A stretch of DNA of 64,000 nt, taken from assembly GCA_933207985.1 (NCBI GenBank), contig OW240918.1:110495454-110559453 (forward strand), in the 5' to 3' direction. The notes under the pieces are model-generated. The model was not told the origin of the DNA. It was given only the letters and a program-made list of their open reading frames with translations, and ran no database searches. A program made the translations under genes and the position numbers. This DNA comes from Pelobates cultripes. Taxonomy: Eukaryota; Chordata; Amphibia; Anura; Pelobatidae. Position 1 is the first letter of the stretch. Every line of letters starts with the position of its first letter. This document shows, in pieces, positions 60,127 through 64,000 of the stretch.

Positions 60127-61908
60127 TTATACTAAAAAATGACACAACTCAAAGTCTTGATTAAGACCATGGGGAATCAGGGTCTTAAAATTGTAGATAC
60201 ACTTCATTTCTTCTTCCCCTATCTTTTTGTTAAAATCTCCGCCTCTCCAATCTTTTTGTACAGTTTTAATAGCACAAAAAAATGTATTTTTTGGATCGCT
60301 GTTATGGTGCATTTTAAAGTGGCTAGAGACACTATGTGTCTCTACTCCTTTTTTTATATTTCTAACATGTTCGGAAATTCTAATGTTGAGACATCTCGTA
60401 GTTCTTCCTACATAAATTAAATCACAGGGGCATTTTAAAATATAGATCACATTTTTTGAAAAACACGTTAATTGATCTCTGATATAAAAGGTCTTATCGT
60501 TCTGATAATTAAAAGATAGCACATGTCTTTTTTTCTGGCATGTGGTTCTACAAGCTAAACATGAACCACAGCCATAAAAACCTTTGCTTTTTTAAAAAAA
60601 AGGATCTTTCTGTTTAGTTTTAAAACTACTATTTACTAAAATCTGTTTCATATTTTTACAGCCCCTATAGACTATTTTGGGTTCTGATGGTATTATTTGT
60701 TTTAGGACTGGATCTTCCTGCAAAATTGGCCAGTATTTTTTAATAATTTTCCTGATTTTTCCGTTATTGCCGCTGTGGTTACATATGAAGGGTATGTTAA
60801 TGTGGTTTTTGTTTTTATTTTTATTATTCTTCAGTTTTGTTCCCTTCTGTTTTATCAAGTCCTTTCTTTTCATATTTTTTACTTCCTCTAAAGTTTTTGA
60901 AAGTGCTTCCTCATCATAACCTCTTTGTAAAAATTGTTGTTTAATTACGTCTGCCTGGGTTGTGTAATCGGAGTCTTTTGTACAATTCCTTCTAAGTCTT
61001 AGGAATTGACTTTTAGGGGCATTCGTTAACCATGGAGGGTAGTGGCAGCTCTTTTTCTCGATATAGCTGTTAGCATCTACCTCTTTGAAGTGATTTCTAG
61101 TATGGATCCTTGATTCAGTGATAAAAATTTCCAAATCTAGAAAATCAATATGATGAGTATTATATATATAAGTTAAAACAATCCCCCATTCATTATTGTT
61201 TAAAAAATCAAGGAAGACTTTTAGACTTTCTTCTCCATCTTTCCAGATAAAAAATATATCATCGATGTATCGGCGATAGGTAACCAAGTTCGTCGCATGG
61301 CTACTTGGGAACAGAATAATTTCTTCCCAGTAAGCCATAAATAGATTCGCATAGCTTGGTGCGAACTTGGTACCCATCGCCGTACCCGTGATTTGCATAA
61401 AAAAAGAGTCTTTAAACCAGAAAAAATTGTTTGTTAAGATCAATAAAATACCTTCCAATATAAAATCTATTTGTGAATCTTTAAAATTGGATTTCTTTAA
61501 AAAATATTTCGTAGCTTCTATCCCTATAGAATGGGGTATGATACTATATAAGGATCCGACATCGCACGTAACTAATAGGTAATGATCTTGCCACTCTATA
61601 TCTTCTAAGACTTGAAGCATATGGATGGTATCTTTCAAGTACGAAGAATTTTTCTCTACTATCGGTTGTAACAGATTGTCTATATATTCCGAAGTTCGTG
61701 AAGAAATCGAATCAATTCCGGATATTATTGGTCTACCAGGAGGGTTATTTCTATTCTTATGCACTTTGGGTAAATAATAAAATACCGGAATTTTAGGATA
61801 TAAGATGTTCAAATATTTTCTTTCTTCTTCTTTTAAAATACCAAGATTATGACCTTTTTCTATATAATTATTAAACTTAGTTTGAATATCTGAAACAAAT
61901 AATACCAT
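60127..61908 (-). pseudogene. PLE reverse transcriptase and GIY-YIG endonuclease, one nonsense codon
   Basis: 594 codons share one frame, interrupted by TAA at about 60592-60594, where the right-arm copy has AAA. The first five codons (MVLFV) come from the palindrome junction; native PLE protein starts at SDIQTKFNNYIE, so the N-terminus is truncated. RT motifs: VFYYLPKVHK, PPGRPIISGIDS, LVTCDVGSLYSIIPH (motif-A Asp), GTAMGTKFAPSYANLFM, YRRYIDDIFFIW (active site). Thumb: FLDLEIFI and SQFLRLRRNC. Then a Lys/Asn-rich linker, the Cys knuckle CGSCLACRTTC, and the nuclease YILKCPCDLIYVGRT, NIRISEHVR, EEEMKCIYNFKTL. Ends CHFLV. The catalytic Asp residues and nuclease residues are intact. Confidence 0.93.
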
Positions 61909-61943
61909 CAGAACCCAAAATAGTCTATAGGGGCTGTAAAAAT

Positions 61944-62468
61944 ATGAAACAGATTTTAGTAAATAGTAGTTTTAAAACTAAACAGAAAGATCCTTTTTTT
62001 AAAAAAAGCAAAGGTTTTTATGGCTGTGGTTCATGTTTAGCTTGTAGAACCACATGCCAGAAAAAAAGACATGTGCTATCTTTTAATTATCAGAACGATA
62101 AGACCTTTTATATCAGAGATCAATTAACGTGTTTTTCAAAAAATGTGATCTATATTTTAAAATGCCCCTGTGATTTAATTTATGTAGGAAGAACTACGAG
62201 ATGTCTCAACATTAGAATTTCCGAACATGTTAGAAATATAAAAAAAGGAGTAGAGACACATAGTGTCTCTAGCCACTTTAAAATGCACCATAACAGCGAT
62301 CCAAAAAATACATTTTTTTGTGCTATTAAAACTGTACAAAAAGATTGGAGAGGCGGAGATTTTAACAAAAAGATAGGGGAAGAAGAAATGAAGTGTATCT
62401 ACAATTTTAAGACCCTGATTCCCCATGGTCTTAATCAAGACTTTGAGTTGTGTCATTTTTTAGTATAA
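61944..62468 (+). CDS. Intact PLE C-terminal GIY-YIG domain in the inverted arm
   Basis: 174 codons are uninterrupted: MKQILVNSSFKTKQKDPFFK, the Cys knuckle YGCGSCLACRTTC, then the same nuclease domain as the left arm (YILKCPCDLIYVGRTTRC, NIRISEHV, GEEEMKCIY), ending CHFLV. After the knuckle the protein is residue-for-residue identical to the left-arm copy. The upstream frame stays open to the arm start, so this Met is arbitrary. It has no RT and probably no promoter; an endonuclease-only product is conceivable but unproven. Confidence 0.8.
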   Translation: MKQILVNSSFKTKQKDPFFKKSKGFYGCGSCLACRTTCQKKRHVLSFNYQNDKTFYIRDQLTCFSKNVIYILKCPCDLIYVGRTTRCLNIRISEHVRNIKKGVETHSVSSHFKMHHNSDPKNTFFCAIKTVQKDWRGGDFNKKIGEEEMKCIYNFKTLIPHGLNQDFELCHFLV

Positions 62469-62846
62469 CTCTGCTTGTGATATACTTTTAATTTTTAATA
62501 CAACTCTGCTTGTGATATACCTTTAAGATTTTAGGAACGTTCTTAATATAGGTGTTTGTCCGATTTTTACAATTATAGTATGTATGCCTTCCATTAGAAA
62601 GTATATTTTTATTTTTTCATTATGTTTTTAGAATTGGTAATGTTTTATTTGTACCAGCTTAAGGGCACATTTTATACTTGCTTTTAGACACCTCTATTAC
62701 TTACTTTCCATCTTCTCATTGGATCACTATTTGAAACATTGGATTAACATTATTTGGCTCTAAGCATTGTTTGAAAAAGATTTGTTTGCAACATTCTCAA
62801 GTATTACTTTGGCTTTGAAAAGACATTATGGACAGTATAATTAGTA

Positions 62847-62866
62847 TGGAACGCATATGCGTTCCA
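62847..62866. repeat. 20-bp perfect palindrome (right arm)
   Basis: Mirror of 59729-59748. Confidence 0.95.
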
Positions 62867-63042
62867 ATGACGCCTAAAAAGAGACGTATGTACGCACGAG
62901 TCCGGCCGAGACCGGAAATGATGTCATGGAACAAGGAAATCAACGGTGAAACGCATAGATGCGTTCCACCTGATATATTGAATTATTGCCGAAACCGGAA
63001 GTGACATGGACGCCACCAAGGGGACGGAACCCGGAAGTACTA

Positions 63043-63066
63043 GGTGGAACGCATATGCGTTCCACC
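63043..63066. repeat. 24-bp perfect palindrome, present in right arm only
   Basis: ggtggaacgcat followed by atgcgttccacc. It sits within a 35-bp block missing from the left arm and has the same half-site as the other palindromes of this element. Confidence 0.95.
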
Positions 63067-63125
63067 GGAAATTTGACCGCGAACTCTAAGAAGATTTAAA
63101 GAATCAAGAGAATACCAACATTATA

Positions 63126-63166
63126 TGCCAACTGAGGAAGCCACATCGGCGAAACGCGTTTTGGCA
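63126..63166 (+). ncRNA. Hammerhead ribozyme-like motif (copy i)
   Basis: tgccaa (63126-63131) pairs perfectly with ttggca (63161-63166) as a 6-bp stem I. CTGAGGA is at 63132-63138. Stem II gcc/ggc has loop acatc. GAAA is at 63151-63154, the palindrome ACGCGT at 63154-63159, and U at 63160. All conserved bases are present; this is the best canonical copy in the window. Confidence 0.88.
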
Positions 63167-63563
63167 AGCATATTGGACATTACAAGGTTTTATTTATTTA
63201 TTGTATTACTATTACTTATTTTTATTTATTTACCTTTTTTTGAATAAATATTCTTTGCTTTGGAAAATACCTTCCATGGTTCATCACTGAGGGGAGACTG
63301 ACTACAACAAACATCAAAGAGGTCTGGGGATCACCCAATTAAGATCCCAGAGGAGATCCACACCAGAGCCAGGTTATATTATATGGCTCTTCCATTGTGA
63401 GTGAATTTGACACATATTTATTAAGAGTTTGTGTACAGCAATATTTGCACTATTTTTGTATCTCTCTATTTCCCACAGCTTTAATTTAGAAGAAAGAGAA
63501 GTATTAATTTTATTTTTCTTTCTTTCATTATCACCATTTGCTCCACCTATTTCTTTGTGTTTT

Positions 63564-63578
63564 GACTGCTGTATTTAG
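63564..63578. repeat. 15-bp target-site duplication, right copy
   Basis: gactgctgtatttag, identical to 58964-58978. Confidence 0.92.
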
Positions 63579-63611
63579 TCCGATATATGTGGATCACCAA
63601 ATACACATATA

Positions 63612-64000
63612 CACTGCTCAAAAAAATAAAGGGAACACTTAAACAACACAATGTAACTCCAAGTCAATCACACTTCTGTAAAATCAAACTGAGTGACAAT
63701 CAATTTCACATGCTGTTGTGCAAATGGGATAGGCAAGAGGTGGAAATTATAGGCAATTAGCAAGACACCACCAATAAAGGACCACTTCTCAGTTCCTATG
63801 CTTCCTGGCTAATGTTTTGGTCACTTTTGAATGCTGACAGTGCTCTCACTCTAGTGGTAGCATGAGACGGAGTCTACAACCCACACAAGTGGCTCAGGTA
63901 GTGCAGTTCATCCAGGATGGCACATCAATGCGAGCTGTGGCAAGAAGGTTTGCTGTGTCTGTCAGCGTAGTGTCCAGATCATGGAAGTGCTACCAGGAGA
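63612..64000 (+). mobile_element. Tc1 element D, cut by the window end
   Basis: TA at 63610-63611 is followed by the inverted-repeat start 'cactgctcaaaaaaataaag' and a long left repeat containing 'caagtcaatcacacttctgt'. The transposase gene begins at 63862. The right half lies outside the window. Confidence 0.92.
63862..64000 (+). CDS. Tc1 transposase, N-terminal part only
   Basis: ATG 63862 opens [20 protein letters not shown] then [20 protein letters not shown] with WKCYQE, open to the window edge. This is the first helix-turn-helix of a Tc1 transposase, which binds the terminal inverted repeat. It belongs to a different subfamily from elements A, B and C. Whether it is intact cannot be judged. 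Confidence 0.88.
   Translation, partial: MRRSLQPTQVAQVVQFIQDGTSMRAVARRFAVSVSVVSRSWKCYQE

Larger units (their letters stand above)
59067..60703 (+). repeat. Left arm of the PLE palindrome
   Basis: Near-perfect reverse complement of 61894-63562. Known differences: one base that creates a stop in the left-arm copy of the gene, and 35 bp absent here near 59548-59550 that are present at about 63042-63077. Confidence 0.93.
61894..63562 (+). repeat. Right arm of the PLE palindrome
   Basis: Inverted copy of 59067-60703. Its inner edge joins the RT frame at about 61893, where the sequence 'aaacaaataat' is nearly shared by both parents of the junction, indicating microhomology. Confidence 0.93.
58979..63563 (-). 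mobile_element. Young palindromic Penelope-like element (4.6 kb)
   Basis: The element is bracketed by a perfect 15-bp target duplication. The minus-strand half (58979 to about 61893) carries a 5'-truncated coding region, a 3' UTR and a terminal repeat. From about 61894 the 3' 1.6 kb is repeated in inverted orientation, so the locus is a large palindrome: arms about 59067-60703 and 61894-63562, with a spacer of about 1.2 kb encoding the RT domain. The left side has an extra 88 bp at the outer end. Arms are almost identical, suggesting recent insertion or ongoing arm-to-arm conversion. Confidence 0.93.

Noticed and set aside
60139..60420. 93-codon plus-strand frame, repeated at 62175-62456 on the minus strand
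   Set aside because: Antisense shadow of the PLE nuclease gene in both palindrome arms.

Overview
This window looks like non-coding DNA from a large vertebrate genome, most likely an anuran amphibian. The base composition is AT-rich. Vertebrate-type Tc1/mariner, hAT-like and TTAA-target MITEs are packed together with L2/CR1 and Tx1/L1-type LINEs and Penelope-like elements (PLEs). The L2 3' tails, the 'ggggtaggcaac' hAT MITE and the 'gggacactatag' MITEs resemble repeats I know from frogs; the species assignment is inference. I see no operons, rRNA, tRNA or CRISPR. The only candidate host coding sequence is a 125-nt exon at 24066-24190 on the minus strand, bounded by good splice signals, so the window may lie inside introns of one large gene.

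Layout. 0.6-2.4 kb is a 40-bp minisatellite, followed by (TA)n and a PLE terminal-repeat remnant. At 4.07-5.62 kb and 8.18-9.74 kb are two full-length but dead Tc1/mariner elements, the second a DD37E type. 10.6-11.6 kb holds MITEs and 11.86 kb a PLE ribozyme remnant. 13.9-19.9 kb holds L2-type and L1-type LINE fragments. 24-25.8 kb has the putative exon, a PLE terminal repeat and a TTAA-target MITE. 26.1-29.25 kb is a 5'-truncated PLE carrying a hAT MITE. 31.4-31.8 kb is another PLE end. 33-37.5 kb holds a Tc1 fragment, MITEs and an LTR-like sequence. 39.0-43.1 kb is a nearly complete PLE (coiled-coil N-terminus, reverse transcriptase, GIY-YIG endonuclease) with inverted ends. It abuts a TA microsatellite into which a Tc1 element (43.15-44.77 kb) has jumped. 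45-46 kb is CA-rich satellite. 47-52.5 kb is a Tx1/L1-type LINE split by a 1.85-kb insertion with 13-bp target duplications. 54-58 kb has a 644-bp-period duplication, a MITE and a CR1-type LINE end. 58.6 kb onward is an old PLE fragment into which a younger PLE (58.98-63.56 kb) inserted with a 15-bp target duplication; that younger PLE is a 1.6-kb-armed palindrome. The window ends inside a fourth Tc1 element.

The most coherent biological signal is the PLE set. At least ten places carry a hammerhead-ribozyme-like core (CTGAnGA, hairpin, GAAA, palindromic ACGT-type stem III) in the PLE terminal repeats. Several copies show a paired change at core positions 3 and 8 (C to U together with G to A), which keeps the 3:8 base pair. 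The younger PLE terminal repeat also carries a family of perfect CpG-containing palindromes. The transposon genes do not act together as a pathway; they are independent, mostly decayed selfish elements, layered by nested insertion.
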